A stretch of DNA of 64,000 nucleotides, taken from the NCBI RefSeq assembly GCF_029544075.1, contig NZ_JAJQJH010000001.1, positions 1 to 64,000 on the forward strand. The letters run 5' to 3'. The notes under the pieces are model-generated. The model worked only from the letters and a program-made list of their open reading frames with translations. It was not told the DNA's origin and ran no database searches. Source of the stretch: Chromohalobacter canadensis (GTDB taxonomy: Bacteria; Pseudomonadota; Gammaproteobacteria; Pseudomonadales; Halomonadaceae). Shown in pieces: positions 46,268 to 57,018 of the stretch; the first letter of the stretch is position 1; the number at the start of each line of letters is the position of its first letter. The translations under genes and the position numbers were made by a program.

Positions 46268-46293
46268 GAAGAGCGGCACTTCGTGCCTGGAAG
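46268..46293 (-). repeat. 26-bp hairpin repeat, copy 2, with palindromic flank
   Basis: On the minus strand it reads CTTCCAGGC, then the core GGCAC-GAA-GTGCC, ending TCTTC. It differs from the copy at 38452-38477 at three positions, two of which form a compensating A-T pair in place of G-C. The rest of the 159-base prfB-lysS gap holds an inverted pair (AAGATCAAA, 46309-46317 / TTTGATCTT, 46359-46367), a GGAGTGGT direct repeat and three 7-base units GCTTCTA/GCTTCCA (46369-46390). Confidence 0.65.
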
Positions 46294-46418
46294 CTGTAAG
46301 AGGGAAGAAAGATCAAAAGTCAAACTTCAAAAGCCGTGGAGTGGTTGTGGAGTGGTGGTTTGATCTTGGCTTCTAGCTTCTAGCTTCCAGCTTTCTTTTA
46401 TTCTTTACAGGTAACGAT

Positions 46419-47927
46419 ATGGCCAACCAAGACTCCTCTCAACACGACGAGAATCACCTGATCGCGGAACGCCGCGCCAAGTTGGCGGCACGTCGCGCCC
46501 AAGCCGCAGAAGAGGGCGGTAGCGCCTTTCCCAGCGATTTTCGCCGTGACAGTCTCGCGGCCGAACTGCAGGCCGAGCTGGGCGACAAGGACAAGGGCGA
46601 GCTGGAAACGCTCGACCGTCAGGCCTCGGTCGCTGGGCGCATCATGCGCCAGCGCGGACCGTTCATCGTCATCCAGGACGTTTCCGACCAGATTCAGTTG
46701 TATGTCGACAAGAAAGGCCTGCCCGCCGAGGTGCTGGAGGACGTCAAAAGCTGGGACATCGGCGATATCGTCGCGGCGCGCGGGCCGGTACACAAATCCG
46801 GCAAGGGCGATCTGTACGTGATGATGGGCGAGGCGCGTTTGCTGACCAAGAGCCTGCGTCCCCTGCCTGACAAGTTTCACGGCTTGACCGACACCGAAGC
46901 ACGCTATCGGCAGCGCTACGTCGACCTGATCATGAATCCCGAGTCGCGGCGCGTCTTCGAGGTGCGCTCGCGGGTGATCAGCGGCATTCGGCGCTTTTTG
47001 GTCGATCGCGGCTTCATGGAAGTCGAAACGCCGATGCTGCAGCAGATTCCCGGCGGCGCCACGGCACGGCCTTTCGTCACGCATCACAACGCGCTGGATA
47101 TCGACATGTATCTGCGTGTTGCGCCGGAGCTGTATCTCAAGCGTTTGGTCGTGGGCGGCTTCGAGCGAGTCTTCGAGATCAACCGCAACTTCCGTAACGA
47201 GGGGTTATCGACGCGTCATAACCCCGAGTTCACCATGCTCGAGTTCTACTGGGCCTATGCCGATTACCGTGACCTGCTCGACCTGACCGAGGCGATGATT
47301 CGCGACGTCGCCCACGACGTGCTGGGCACGACGACGGTTGAGTATCAGGGCGCGAGCTATGAACTCGGCGAGCCTTTCCAGCGGCTTACCCTGCGCCAGT
47401 CGATTCTAGAATACGGCGGCGGTATCGGCGAAGGCGATATCGATACCTTCGACGGCGCTCAGGCGACCTGCGAGCGTTTGAGAATTCCCGTCAAGCCGAA
47501 CTGGGGCTTGGGCAAGCTGCAGACCGAGATCTTCGAGGCTGTTGCGGAAGAAAAGCTCGATCGTCCGACGTTCATCACCGAGTATCCGGCTGAGGTCAGC
47601 CCGCTGGCGCGGCGCAACGATACCGATCCTCACGTTACTGACCGCTTCGAGTTCTTCGTCGGTGGCCGCGAGATCGCTAATGGCTTCTCCGAGCTTAACG
47701 ATGCCGAAGACCAGGCCGAGCGCTTCGCTGAGCAGGCGGCCGAGAAGGACGCCGGCGACCTAGAAGCGATGTACTACGATGCCGATTACGTCCGCGCGCT
47801 GGAATACGGCCTGCCGCCGACGGCGGGCGAGGGCATTGGTATCGACCGCCTGGTCATGCTGCTTACCGACAGCCCGTCGATCCGCGACGTATTGTTGTTC
47901 CCGGCGATGCGTCCTTCCGCCGAGTGA
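46419..47927 (+). CDS. lysS: Lysyl-tRNA synthetase
   Basis: A 502-residue class II enzyme. The anticodon-binding OB domain (residues 65-150, [20 protein letters not shown]) precedes the catalytic core with motif 1 ([21 protein letters not shown]), motif 2 ([20 protein letters not shown]) and motif 3 ([20 protein letters not shown]). It charges tRNA-Lys. AGGTAA precedes the ATG. It follows prfB after a repeat-rich gap. Confidence 0.98.
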   Translation: MANQDSSQHDENHLIAERRAKLAARRAQAAEEGGSAFPSDFRRDSLAAELQAELGDKDKGELETLDRQASVAGRIMRQRGPFIVIQDVSDQIQLYVDKKGLPAEVLEDVKSWDIGDIVAARGPVHKSGKGDLYVMMGEARLLTKSLRPLPDKFHGLTDTEARYRQRYVDLIMNPESRRVFEVRSRVISGIRRFLVDRGFMEVETPMLQQIPGGATARPFVTHHNALDIDMYLRVAPELYLKRLVVGGFERVFEINRNFRNEGLSTRHNPEFTMLEFYWAYADYRDLLDLTEAMIRDVAHDVLGTTTVEYQGASYELGEPFQRLTLRQSILEYGGGIGEGDIDTFDGAQATCERLRIPVKPNWGLGKLQTEIFEAVAEEKLDRPTFITEYPAEVSPLARRNDTDPHVTDRFEFFVGGREIANGFSELNDAEDQAERFAEQAAEKDAGDLEAMYYDADYVRALEYGLPPTAGEGIGIDRLVMLLTDSPSIRDVLLFPAMRPSAE

Positions 47928-48033
47928 AGGCGCTTTGCTCGTTGGGTCATGGTGCGTCACCTGCGCACTCCGCATGGGGAGCGAGAGGCGCTCATGGCGG
48001 GGCTGTCCGGCCGGGGCGGAAATTATTGGTAAG

Positions 48034-48050
48034 GGGCGCTTCGAGCGCCC
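48034..48050. terminator. Hairpin behind lysS
   Basis: GGGCGCT-TCG-AGCGCCC, a perfect 7-bp stem, lies 107 bases behind the lysS stop and 50 before the next start. No T-run follows; it could be a terminator or a leader hairpin of the next gene. Confidence 0.4.
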
Positions 48051-48099
48051 ATAATGGCGTCGTTTTGGCGTCGCGCCCCGTCTGTCCAGGAGAATCCCG

Positions 48100-48486
48100 A
48101 TGAAACTGCTTAACCGCTCCGCGCTGAGCGTCAAGCCGACCCAGGCGTTCGTTGATTGGATCAACTCGCTGGAGCCCACCGTCGGTGAGGACGATTTGAC
48201 CCTCGACGATGTCGAGCGTGAAAGCACCGTCTATCTGATCCCGGAAATGGACTCGCCCGAGGTGCTGGCCGCCTATGTACGCGAGCGCCATCTCGATCTG
48301 CTCGAGAACGAGCTGAGCGCTTGGGAAGAAGACTCACGCCAATGGCCGGAACCGCTCGACTGGTCGTTATTCGAGGACTTCCTCATCGTCGAACACAGCT
48401 ATCTGGCGTTGGATCTCGATGATGAAGTGCCGCTCGAAATTTCCGAGATCGACGATGGACTGCTGCTTGAAACCGAAGAGGATTGA
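48100..48486 (+). CDS. Acidic conserved hypothetical protein
   Basis: A 128-residue very acidic protein (theoretical charge strongly negative), with [14 protein letters not shown] near the start, [19 protein letters not shown] in the middle and a Glu/Asp-rich end. I do not recognise a named family, although the pattern is typical of a small conserved gammaproteobacterial protein. No membrane segment or signal peptide. A clear CAGGAGAA site precedes the ATG. The MFS gene follows 55 bases later. Confidence 0.72.
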   Translation: MKLLNRSALSVKPTQAFVDWINSLEPTVGEDDLTLDDVERESTVYLIPEMDSPEVLAAYVRERHLDLLENELSAWEEDSRQWPEPLDWSLFEDFLIVEHSYLALDLDDEVPLEISEIDDGLLLETEED

Positions 48487-48541
48487 CGCGTTCGGTGAGC
48501 GGTGTAGAGAGCTGGTACGCAGCGGTTATTAAGCCGCCGGT

Positions 48542-49972
48542 ATGTCGCGGGACAAGAGCATTGGTAAAGGTCAAGGGTATGTCGACGTGCTGATGCGGCG
48601 TCTTTTCGTGACACGCCCCGGCGACGAAGGCTTACCTGGCCCCCAGCGCCGCCTGGCGATGCTGGTGATGGTGTTGGGAACGTTGATGTCGGTGCTTGAT
48701 AACGGCATCGTCAATATCGCGTTGCCCACTCTGGCGCAAGAGCTGGCGGTGAGCGAGTCGCGCGCGGTGTGGGTCACCAACGTCTACCAGCTGGTATGCG
48801 CGGCCCTGTTGCTGGGGTTTGCCGCCTTGAGCCGGCTTATTGGGCGGCGACGCCTATACTTGGGTGGCCTGGCGTTGTTCGTGCTGGCCTCGCTATGTTG
48901 TGCGCTGTCACGCAGTTTCGAATGGCTGGTGGCATCGCGCATGTTACAAGGCATTGGCGCCGCGGCGATGTTGAGCATCGGCCCGTCCATGTACCGCTTG
49001 ATCTTTCCTTCGCGGCTGTTGGGCTCGGCAATCGGTATGGGTGCCTTGGTGGTGGCCTTCGGCATCGCCTTCGGCCCATCGCTGGGCGGCATCATCCTGC
49101 ATTTCGCGAGTTGGCCATGGCTGTTCGCCATCAACGTGCCGCTGGGGCTGCTGGCCTTGATCCTGGGGATTCGCGCGCTACCCAGCGAGACAATCGAGTC
49201 CCGGGGATTCGATTGGCTAGGAGCACTGCTCTCGGCCTCGATGCTCAGCGGTTTCGTGTTTTCGCTCGATCATATCGGCCACGGTGCGCGCGGTACGAGT
49301 GCCTGGTTGCCGTTGCTGCTCAGCGTGTTGTGTCTGGTGCTGTTCGTGTGGCGCCAACGGCGCGCGAATGCGCCCTTGGTGCCATTGCCCATGTTTCGTG
49401 CCACGCGCTTTAGCATCGCCGCGATGATCTCGCTGATGGCCTTCGTCGCTCAGGGAATTACCTTCGTGGGGCTGCCATTCATGTTTCAGACGGTGATGGG
49501 CGCGACCCCGCTCGAGGCGGCCATGCTATTCACCCCCTGGCCGTTAGCGCTGATGCTGATAGGGCCGCTCTCGGGGCGGCTCGCCGACCGCTTCAATCCG
49601 ACATTGATCTCGTCGCTCGGCCTGGCGATCTTCCTGCTCGGGATGCTGAGCCTGGTAACGCTGACGGCCGAGTCCGGCGCCGTGTCGATTGCTTGGCGGG
49701 CAGTGTTATGCGGGGTTGGCTATGGGCTTTTCCAGGCGCCTAACAATCGCGAGATGATCGGCAGCGTGGCGTTGACCTACAGCGCCAATGCCTCGGGCGT
49801 GCTGGCCTCGGTACGGACCTTCGGTCAAGCCTTGGGGACCGCATCTGTGGGGTTGATGCTGGCGCTTTCCTGGGGATCGCTGTCGTATGCGTTGTGGCTG
49901 GGCTGTGCCAGTGTGGTGGTGGCGTTGGCACTTAGTGTGTGGCGGATTCCGCTGGCGCGCGCCAAGGCGTGA
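48542..49972 (+). CDS. MFS drug-efflux transporter, DHA2 (14-helix) type
   Basis: A 476-residue transporter with about 14 membrane helices. The first helix has LMSVLDNGIVNIALPTLAQEL, the DHA2 motif with the conserved Asp, followed by AVWVTNVYQLVCAALLLGFAALS and RMLQGIGAAAMLSIGPSMYR (motif C-like). It should expel drugs or metabolites by proton antiport; the substrate is unknown. The start is uncertain: ATG 48542 lacks a strong site and ATG 48593 is an alternative. No regulator is adjacent. Confidence 0.88.
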   Translation: MSRDKSIGKGQGYVDVLMRRLFVTRPGDEGLPGPQRRLAMLVMVLGTLMSVLDNGIVNIALPTLAQELAVSESRAVWVTNVYQLVCAALLLGFAALSRLIGRRRLYLGGLALFVLASLCCALSRSFEWLVASRMLQGIGAAAMLSIGPSMYRLIFPSRLLGSAIGMGALVVAFGIAFGPSLGGIILHFASWPWLFAINVPLGLLALILGIRALPSETIESRGFDWLGALLSASMLSGFVFSLDHIGHGARGTSAWLPLLLSVLCLVLFVWRQRRANAPLVPLPMFRATRFSIAAMISLMAFVAQGITFVGLPFMFQTVMGATPLEAAMLFTPWPLALMLIGPLSGRLADRFNPTLISSLGLAIFLLGMLSLVTLTAESGAVSIAWRAVLCGVGYGLFQAPNNREMIGSVALTYSANASGVLASVRTFGQALGTASVGLMLALSWGSLSYALWLGCASVVVALALSVWRIPLARAKA

Positions 49973-50038
49973 GCGATGCTTATTCCCCACCGCGGGAAAC
50001 GTTACAATGACGCGTATCCGACAGAGGAGGAAGGTGTC

Positions 50039-50350
50039 ATGAGTGTTCAGGCACGTATCGAAGAGAAGCTGCAGTCACTCGACCCCGAGCATGCGGCGGT
50101 CGAGAACGAAAGCCACATGCACAATGTGCCGCCGGACTCCGAAACGCACTTCAAGGTGACGTTGGTCGCCGAGCGCTTCGCGGGCCTGATGCCGGTCAAG
50201 CGCCATCAGCAGGTCTACGCGTTGCTCGCCGACGAGCTTTCCGGCCCGGTGCACGCCTTGGCCTTGCACCTCTATACGCCCGAGGAGTGGCACCAGCGTG
50301 CCGCGACGCGTCCGGATTCTCCCAATTGTCGAGGCGGCGGCGCAGGCTGA
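50039..50350 (+). CDS. bolA: BolA-family protein
   Basis: A 103-residue BolA. Features are VQARIEEKLQSLDPEHAAVENESHMH, ETHFKVTLVAERFAGLMPVKRHQQVYALL with the FKV/RH signature, and VHALALHLYTPEEW. BolA proteins bind monothiol glutaredoxins through a [2Fe-2S] cluster and affect morphology and stress responses. I start at the ATG at 50039, behind GAGGAAGG. The next gene begins one base after its stop. Confidence 0.92.
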   Translation: MSVQARIEEKLQSLDPEHAAVENESHMHNVPPDSETHFKVTLVAERFAGLMPVKRHQQVYALLADELSGPVHALALHLYTPEEWHQRAATRPDSPNCRGGGAG

Positions 50351-50351
50351 C

Positions 50352-51203
50352 ATGGTAGGCGACGTCCAGCGGTTGCAATATCTCGAGGCTATGGGGCTTG
50401 GCGCCTGGACCAGCCGTTATCGGCTGCCCAATGCGCTGCCTACGCCTGCGTGCGAATGGGAAGCGGCACCGGTCGAAGCGCCGACGAGCCACGGTGCGCG
50501 CTTGCAAGCACTGCTCGACGACGCGGCTAAGGTCCCGTCGACACCACCTCCGGAAGAGACTCCTTCGGGGGCGACGCCATCGCGAGATACCGACAAGCCG
50601 GCCGTGAATGCGTCTGCACGGGCATTGCTGCTGGGCGATGCGCCGCCTGCGTCGTCGCCCTCGGTACCGGAGGCTGCCGCCGAAGCTGAACCAGTGGCGC
50701 CGACCTCGGATGTCGGCGAGACCAAGGCGCACGCGGCGCTGCGCTACGACCTGCAAGTCGCGGCCTTGGAGGGGCGCTGGTTGCTGCTGGTGCCCGAGGC
50801 TAATGCGCCCGATCGAGTGGCGCATGAGCTGCTTGGCAACCTGCTGCGCGCGGCCGGCATTGCCGTGGACACGGCGCTCGAGTTCCGCAGTTTTCAATGG
50901 CCGCTCGTCGATAACGCGCCGGCGACGGCGCCCTTGGACGAGGCCCGTGACGGCCTGCGTGCCTATCTCTCGGGCCAGGCGCGGCGCGGCTGGCGTCCCG
51001 AGCGGCTGTTGGTGTTCGGCCGGGACACGACTCTGAGCGCAGTGCTGGCCCTCGAGGAAGCACGCAGCGAGACCTTAAGCTTGCCCTGCTGGACGCTGCC
51101 GTCATTGTCGGAGCTTAAGTCGTCCGCCGCTGCCAAGCGCACGCTATGGCCGCAGCTTGCGGCGTGGCGCGACGCCTGGGCGGGACGCGACGATGCGTCT
51201 TGA
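50352..51203 (+). CDS. holD: Probable cryptic DNA polymerase III psi subunit
   Basis: A 283-residue protein likely to be HolD. The N-terminus (RLQYLEAMGLGAWTSRYR) resembles the psi peptide QLQQLGITQWSLRR that binds chi, and the C-terminus (TLPSLSELKSSAAAKRTLWP) resembles SPALTDLRANPTARAALWQQ of E. coli psi. rimI follows with an 11-base overlap, the same order as holD-rimI in E. coli. Between the two lies a Pro/Ala/Glu-rich linker (residues 40-130) absent from E. coli psi (137 residues). A similar cryptic psi is known in pseudomonads. The assignment is inferred from motifs and synteny. Confidence 0.7.
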   Translation: MVGDVQRLQYLEAMGLGAWTSRYRLPNALPTPACEWEAAPVEAPTSHGARLQALLDDAAKVPSTPPPEETPSGATPSRDTDKPAVNASARALLLGDAPPASSPSVPEAAAEAEPVAPTSDVGETKAHAALRYDLQVAALEGRWLLLVPEANAPDRVAHELLGNLLRAAGIAVDTALEFRSFQWPLVDNAPATAPLDEARDGLRAYLSGQARRGWRPERLLVFGRDTTLSAVLALEEARSETLSLPCWTLPSLSELKSSAAAKRTLWPQLAAWRDAWAGRDDAS

Positions 51204-51648
51204 GCGTCTCGCTGTGGCGCATCTGGATGCCGTGGCGGCGCTCGAGGAAGCGGGGCAGGTACATCCCTGGAAGCGAGCGACCCTCGCGCGGGCACTCGCC
51301 GACGACACCCTGGAAGTCTGGGGTGCGTGGCGTGATGCGGCCCTACTAGGGTATGCGGTGCTTGCCTGGTTGCCCTTCGAGGCCGAGCTGCAAGCGATCA
51401 CCGTGGTGCCGCACGTGCGTCGCCAGGGCGTAGCAGGCAGGTTGCTTGCACATCTCGTGACGCGCGCCCGGCAAGGCGGTGCCGAGCGCTTACTACTGGA
51501 AGTGCGCGCAAGCAACACACCTGCCCTGGCGCTGTACCGTCAATATGGTTTCGACGAGGATGGGCGTCGGCGCGGTTACTATCCTCCTGTGACGAGGGGA
51601 GGCGAACGCGAAGCGGCGGTGCTGATGTCGACGTCTCTCAAGGCGTGA
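51193..51648 (+). CDS. rimI: Ribosomal protein S18-alanine N-acetyltransferase
   Basis: A 151-residue GNAT acetyltransferase. The acetyl-CoA loop is VVPHVRRQGVAGRLLAHLV (R/Q-x-x-G-x-G/A), with LLEVRASNTPALALYRQYGF and the terminal RRRGYYPP segment with catalytic Tyr. RimI acetylates the N-terminal Ala of S18. The ATG at 51193 overlaps the preceding gene by 11 bases. Follows the HolD-like gene as in E. coli. Confidence 0.92.
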   Translation: MRLERLAVAHLDAVAALEEAGQVHPWKRATLARALADDTLEVWGAWRDAALLGYAVLAWLPFEAELQAITVVPHVRRQGVAGRLLAHLVTRARQGGAERLLLEVRASNTPALALYRQYGFDEDGRRRGYYPPVTRGGEREAAVLMSTSLKA

Positions 51649-51693
51649 GCGGTCGACTGACGGCGCTTCCCATCTTGAAGTATTGATTCTGGG

Positions 51694-51903
51694 TTACTGA
51701 TTTTGCGCGTTATCGCTGGTGTCGTCTTCGATATCCTGGAACTTGCCTAACAGCCCGTTAAGGCGGCGTTCCCATTCGTCACGCTCCTGCTTGAGGCGCG
51801 TGTTTTCCTCGCGCAGCTCTTCCGCCTCCATTTTTAGCATCTCGATGGTCTCGACAGCGTTCTGCACCTTCTGCTCGAGCTGGTTGAAGAGTTCGAGGCT
51901 CAT
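51694..51903 (-). CDS. zapB: Cell division protein ZapB
   Basis: A 69-residue coiled-coil protein, LFNQLEQKVQNAVETIEMLK then MEAEELREENTRLKQERDEW. It matches ZapB, which joins ZapA at the Z-ring and links it to MatP. A GGAGAAG site precedes the ATG. The heptad pattern runs over almost the whole length. It faces rimI. Confidence 0.88.
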   Translation of the reverse strand: MSLELFNQLEQKVQNAVETIEMLKMEAEELREENTRLKQERDEWERRLNGLLGKFQDIEDDTSDNAQNQ

Positions 51904-52026
51904 GGACTTCTCCTACACGTTGGATGGGGCGATGCGAGTGGCACGGGCGAATCTTGCCGAGCCGTTGGCGGCTAGCGTACGCGCGCGTGGCGCGCGCGAC
52001 AAGCGTCTCCAGGCCCCGACAGGGTG

Positions 52027-52650
52027 TCAGGCAGCGCGTTGGCGGCGATAAAGACGCCCGATGCCATCGCCGGCGCGCACCTCGCGATGCAGTTGCCAGT
52101 TAGCGGGCACCTGAGGCACGCTCTCGCGCTCTATTTCCAGATAGATTAATGCCTCCTCACTGAGCCAACCGTGCTCCTCTAGCGCTTGGCAGGCATCGAC
52201 GGCGTGGCCCTGACGAAAGGGCGGATCGAGGAACACGATATCGAAAGGCGTGACGGGGCCAGCGAGAAATGCCATGGCGGTTTGGCGCTGCACATGGCCG
52301 TTGGCGCCCAGCGTGGCGATATTGGTGCTCAGGCTGGCGGCGACATCGCTGTCGGTCTCCACGAAAAGGGCCTGAGCGGCGCCGCGCGAGAGTGCCTCTA
52401 GCCCTAGCGCGCCGGTACCGGCGTACAAGTCCAGAACGTGTGCGCCGGCGAGCTCGAAGGCCAGCCAGTTGAACAGCGTCTCGCGGATGCGGTCCGGCGT
52501 GGGGCGTAGGCCGGGCCGCTCGAGCACGGGCAGCTGTCGGCGGCGGTAGTCGCCGCCGATGAGGCGCAAGCGCCCGCTCGCGCGTGATGGCGAGACGCGG
52601 CGTGAGTCACGGGCGGAACGCTTGGAAGAGGAGGAACGACGTCGATTCAT
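52027..52650 (-). CDS. rsmD: 16S rRNA (guanine-966-N2)-methyltransferase
   Basis: A 207-residue Rossmann methyltransferase. A basic Ser/Arg-rich N-terminus (about 25 residues) precedes LRLIGGDYRRRQLPV, the RPTPDRIRETLFNWL block, the AdoMet loop LDLYAGTGALGLEALSRGA and the catalytic DPPF (IVFLDPPFRQG). It methylates G966 of 16S rRNA. The ATG at 52650 is chosen because the next ATG upstream leaves the family. It is divergent from ftsY, as in E. coli. Confidence 0.95.
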   Translation of the reverse strand: MNRRRSSSSKRSARDSRRVSPSRASGRLRLIGGDYRRRQLPVLERPGLRPTPDRIRETLFNWLAFELAGAHVLDLYAGTGALGLEALSRGAAQALFVETDSDVAASLSTNIATLGANGHVQRQTAMAFLAGPVTPFDIVFLDPPFRQGHAVDACQALEEHGWLSEEALIYLEIERESVPQVPANWQLHREVRAGDGIGRLYRRQRAA

Positions 52651-52786
52651 GATCGGCGGATTGTACCGCCACCCGCCGCACAGTGATAGGATATGGCGAT
52701 TCAGACACTTCAGGACGCCGGGCGTCATTCCCGCCGTGTCGCGGGGAACGTGGCGCACGTCGTCCGCGTAGACGTAGATCACGCCC

Positions 52787-54244
<1,458 letters not shown>

Positions 54245-54248
54245 CGGT

Positions 54249-54917
54249 ATGATCGTCTTCGAGCATGTCGGCAAACGTTACGGCGGGCGCTCCGAGGCCC
54301 TCGCCGATATCAACTTCCGAGTGGGGCGGGGCGAAATGTTGTTCCTCACCGGGCACTCGGGGGCTGGCAAGAGCTCGTTGCTGCGCTTGATCATGCGCTT
54401 GGAAAAGCCCTCGCGCGGTCGCGTACTGGTGGCCGGCCACGACCTTGATCGCTTTCATCTCAGCCAGATCCCTTACTACCGGCGCCAGATCGGGGTGGTC
54501 TTTCAGGACCACCAGCTGCTGTTCGATCGTAGCGTCTTCGCCAACGTGGCGTTGCCGTTGGAGATTCAGGGCGTGGAGCCTCGCGAGTCGGCGCGGCGCG
54601 TGCGTGCCGCGTTGGATAAGGTTGGCCTGCTTTACCGGGAGACGGCGCTTCCCATCGAACTCTCGAGCGGTGAGCGCCAACGCATCGGCATCGCGCGAGC
54701 GGTGGTCAACAAGCCGTCGTTGCTGCTTGCTGACGAGCCCACCGGCAATCTCGACCCGCAGCTCTCCGCGGATATCATGCGGTTGTTCGAGGACTTCAAC
54801 CGCATCGGCACCACGGTGATGGTCGCAAGCCACGACCTGGCCTTGATCACGCGCCTGCGGCACCGGGTCTTGCGCCTACGTGAGGGACGGTTGGTCGGCG
54901 ACGAGGAGGCGGCATGA
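54249..54917 (+). CDS. ftsE: Cell division ATP-binding protein FtsE
   Basis: A 222-residue ABC ATPase. Walker A is GHSGAGKSSLLRL (residues 35-47), the Q-loop is in GVVFQDHQLL, the signature ELSSGERQRIGIARA and Walker B SLLLADEPTGNLD. It pairs with FtsX at the septum and controls peptidoglycan amidases through EnvC or similar. It starts four bases after ftsY and overlaps ftsX by four. Confidence 0.97.
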   Translation: MIVFEHVGKRYGGRSEALADINFRVGRGEMLFLTGHSGAGKSSLLRLIMRLEKPSRGRVLVAGHDLDRFHLSQIPYYRRQIGVVFQDHQLLFDRSVFANVALPLEIQGVEPRESARRVRAALDKVGLLYRETALPIELSSGERQRIGIARAVVNKPSLLLADEPTGNLDPQLSADIMRLFEDFNRIGTTVMVASHDLALITRLRHRVLRLREGRLVGDEEAA

Positions 54918-55906
54918 CCCGACGAACGACGTCTCCGGAAAGCCAGCGTCCTGCGCGGCGTGGCGCCCGAGCCTCGCAGGTAGGCCTGGAAAGCCGCACG
55001 CGGGCATGGCTGCGTCATCATCGCGCGATGTGGCTCGATAGCGCCCAGCGGCTCGCCAAGCGCCCGCTGAGCAGCCTGTTGACCATGCTGGCGATCGCCA
55101 TCGCCTTGGTGCTGCCCAGTGGGTTGTGGCTGGCGCTGGACAGCGCGCGATTACTGGATGCCGAGCTCGATGAAAGCGCGACAGTGACCGTCTATCTCGA
55201 TACGCGCCTCGATGAGCGCGCGGCGATGGAGGTCGCTGCGCGACTGCGCGATCAGACACCCGTGGCGGGCGCGCGGCTGGTGACTGCCGCCGAAGGCCTG
55301 GCCGAATTCCAGGAGGGCGTCGGACTTGAGGATGCGCTGGCCTCGCTGGAAGACAACCCATTGCCCGCGGCCGTTGTGGTCACCCCGGCCGACACCGATC
55401 CTGATTCGGTGCGTGTGCTGGCGAGCAATCTCGAAGCGGTCGATGGCGTCGACGAGGCGCGCGTCGATCTCGCTTGGCTGGAGCGCCTGCGGCGTCTGGC
55501 TGAATTGGGGCAACGTTTGGCCCTGGCGCTGGCGGGACTGTTCGGGTTGGGCGTGCTGCTGGTGGTTGGCAATACCATTCGGCTAGCGGTGGAGAGCCGC
55601 CGTCAGGAGATCGAGGTAGTGACGTTGATCGGGGCCACCCATGCGTTCGTGCGTCGCCCGTTCCTGTATAGCGGTGCCTGGTATGGCCTGGGCGGCGGCG
55701 TGCTGGCGATAGTATTGCTGGTCCTGGGCGGCCACTGGCTGTCGGCGCCGGTCACCGCCCTGGCCGAGAGTTATGGGGCGCATTTCACACTGCCGCGACT
55801 AGGCCTCGGGGGATCGGTTTTGCTATGTTTTTGTAGTACACTGCTTGGCTGGCTGGGTGCTTGGTTAGCCGTCGGCCGTCATCTTGCCGACATCAAACCC
55901 CGCTAG
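54914..55906 (+). CDS. ftsX: Cell division protein FtsX
   Basis: A 330-residue inner-membrane protein with four helices: about 60-85 (LSSLLTMLAIAIALVLPSGL), 200-225, 255-280 and 295-320. The periplasmic domain between the first two holds ATVTVYLDTRLDERAAMEVA. The C-terminal FtsX/MacB fold has GNTIRLAVESRRQEIEVVTLIGA. The ATG overlaps the ftsE stop (ATGA). The cytoplasmic N-terminus is long and basic. Confidence 0.96.
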   Translation: MTRRTTSPESQRPARRGARASQVGLESRTRAWLRHHRAMWLDSAQRLAKRPLSSLLTMLAIAIALVLPSGLWLALDSARLLDAELDESATVTVYLDTRLDERAAMEVAARLRDQTPVAGARLVTAAEGLAEFQEGVGLEDALASLEDNPLPAAVVVTPADTDPDSVRVLASNLEAVDGVDEARVDLAWLERLRRLAELGQRLALALAGLFGLGVLLVVGNTIRLAVESRRQEIEVVTLIGATHAFVRRPFLYSGAWYGLGGGVLAIVLLVLGGHWLSAPVTALAESYGAHFTLPRLGLGGSVLLCFCSTLLGWLGAWLAVGRHLADIKPR

Positions 55907-55932
55907 GCTTGACAAGCCTGATGGCATGTATT

Positions 55933-55959
55933 GAACTTTCGTTCAAGTTAGCCTTCTAA
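55933..55959 (+). promoter_or_regulatory. SigmaE/AlgU-type promoter of rpoH
   Basis: GAACTT (55933-55938), 16 bases, TCTAA (55955-55959) fits the extracytoplasmic-stress sigma consensus (GAACTT-N16-TCTnA). It lies 100 bases before the rpoH start. A sigma70 reading (TTGAAC-18-TCTAAT) overlaps it and cannot be excluded. Confidence 0.7.
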
Positions 55960-56059
55960 TGGGTCATACGTGTTATCAGGCACATGATTCCTTCGCCGTG
56001 CAGCCGTGGATGTTGGATACGCCACGCACGCAGGGTGAACAACCGATGGAGACATCTGC

Positions 56060-56926
56060 ATGAGCAACAGTCTTCAGCCCGTGGGTCATCTTTCTCCCGG
56101 TCATGACCTGAATGGTTACATTCAGGCCGTCAATCGCATTGCTGTGCTGTCCTCCGATGAGGAGCGAGAGCTGGGCTTCCGCCTATACGAACAAGGCGAT
56201 CTCGAAGCGGCGCGGCGTCTGGTCATGTCGCACCTGCGTTTTGTGGTACACATCGCACGCAGCTATTCCGGCTACGGCCTGCCTCAGGCCGACTTGATTC
56301 AGGAAGGCAACGTCGGCTTGATGAAAGCCGTCAAGCGTTTCGACCCGAATCAGGGAGTGCGCTTGGTATCGTTTGCCGTGCACTGGATCAAGGCCGAGAT
56401 TCACGAATACGTGCTGCGCAATTGGCGCATCGTGAAGATTGCTACCACCAAGGCCCAGCGCAAGCTGTTCTTCAATCTGCGTGGTGCCAAGAAGCGCTTG
56501 GCCTGGCTCAATAACGATGAAGTCGATGCCATCGCCAAGGATCTCGACGTCAAGCCGCAGGTAGTGCGCGAGATGGAAGGCCGTCTCTCGGCGTTTGATG
56601 CTGGCTACGATGCCTCGCCCTCCGAAGATGAAGATCAGGGCTATCAGGCGCCGGTCCATTACCTCGACGACGAGCGCTACGACCCGGCGGCACAGCTTGA
56701 AGCCGCGGATTGGGAAGAGGACTCTTCGCATCGCCTGCAGTCTGCGCTGGGTGAGCTCGATGAGCGCTCGCAGGATATCCTGAAGCGTCGCTGGCTTTCC
56801 GAGTCCAAGTCCACGCTGCATGAGCTGGCCGATGTGTACGGCGTCTCTGCCGAGCGTATTCGTCAGCTCGAGAAGAACGCCATGAAGAAGATCAAGCAGC
56901 AGCTCGGCGACGCCTTCGCCGCCTGA
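56060..56926 (+). CDS. rpoH: Heat-shock sigma factor RpoH (sigma-32)
   Basis: A 288-residue group 3 sigma factor. Region 2 has [20 protein letters not shown] and [20 protein letters not shown]; the RpoH box is QRKLFFNLR; region 4 ends with [20 protein letters not shown]. It directs chaperone and protease genes. It follows ftsYEX as in E. coli. A sigmaE-like promoter is visible upstream. Confidence 0.98.
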   Translation: MSNSLQPVGHLSPGHDLNGYIQAVNRIAVLSSDEERELGFRLYEQGDLEAARRLVMSHLRFVVHIARSYSGYGLPQADLIQEGNVGLMKAVKRFDPNQGVRLVSFAVHWIKAEIHEYVLRNWRIVKIATTKAQRKLFFNLRGAKKRLAWLNNDEVDAIAKDLDVKPQVVREMEGRLSAFDAGYDASPSEDEDQGYQAPVHYLDDERYDPAAQLEAADWEEDSSHRLQSALGELDERSQDILKRRWLSESKSTLHELADVYGVSAERIRQLEKNAMKKIKQQLGDAFAA

Positions 56927-56976
56927 GTTGGCGCGCTAACGCGAAGATTGGCGCGAGACAATCCGCAAGCGAAATC

Positions 56977-57007
56977 AACAATGCCCGGCCATGCGCCGGG
57001 CATTGTT
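56977..57007. terminator. Terminator between rpoH and slmA
   Basis: AACAATGCCCGGC (56977-56989) and its complement (56995-57007) form a perfect 13-bp stem with a CATGC loop. It lies between convergent stops (56926 and 57019). TTGTT on one arm gives a partial U-tract in both directions. Confidence 0.8.
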
Positions 57008-57018
57008 GTATGCAGCGT

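Noticed and set aside
46294-46400. Repeat cluster before lysS as a CRISPR array
   Set aside because: Units are 7-9 bases with no spacers of constant length and no cas genes in the window.
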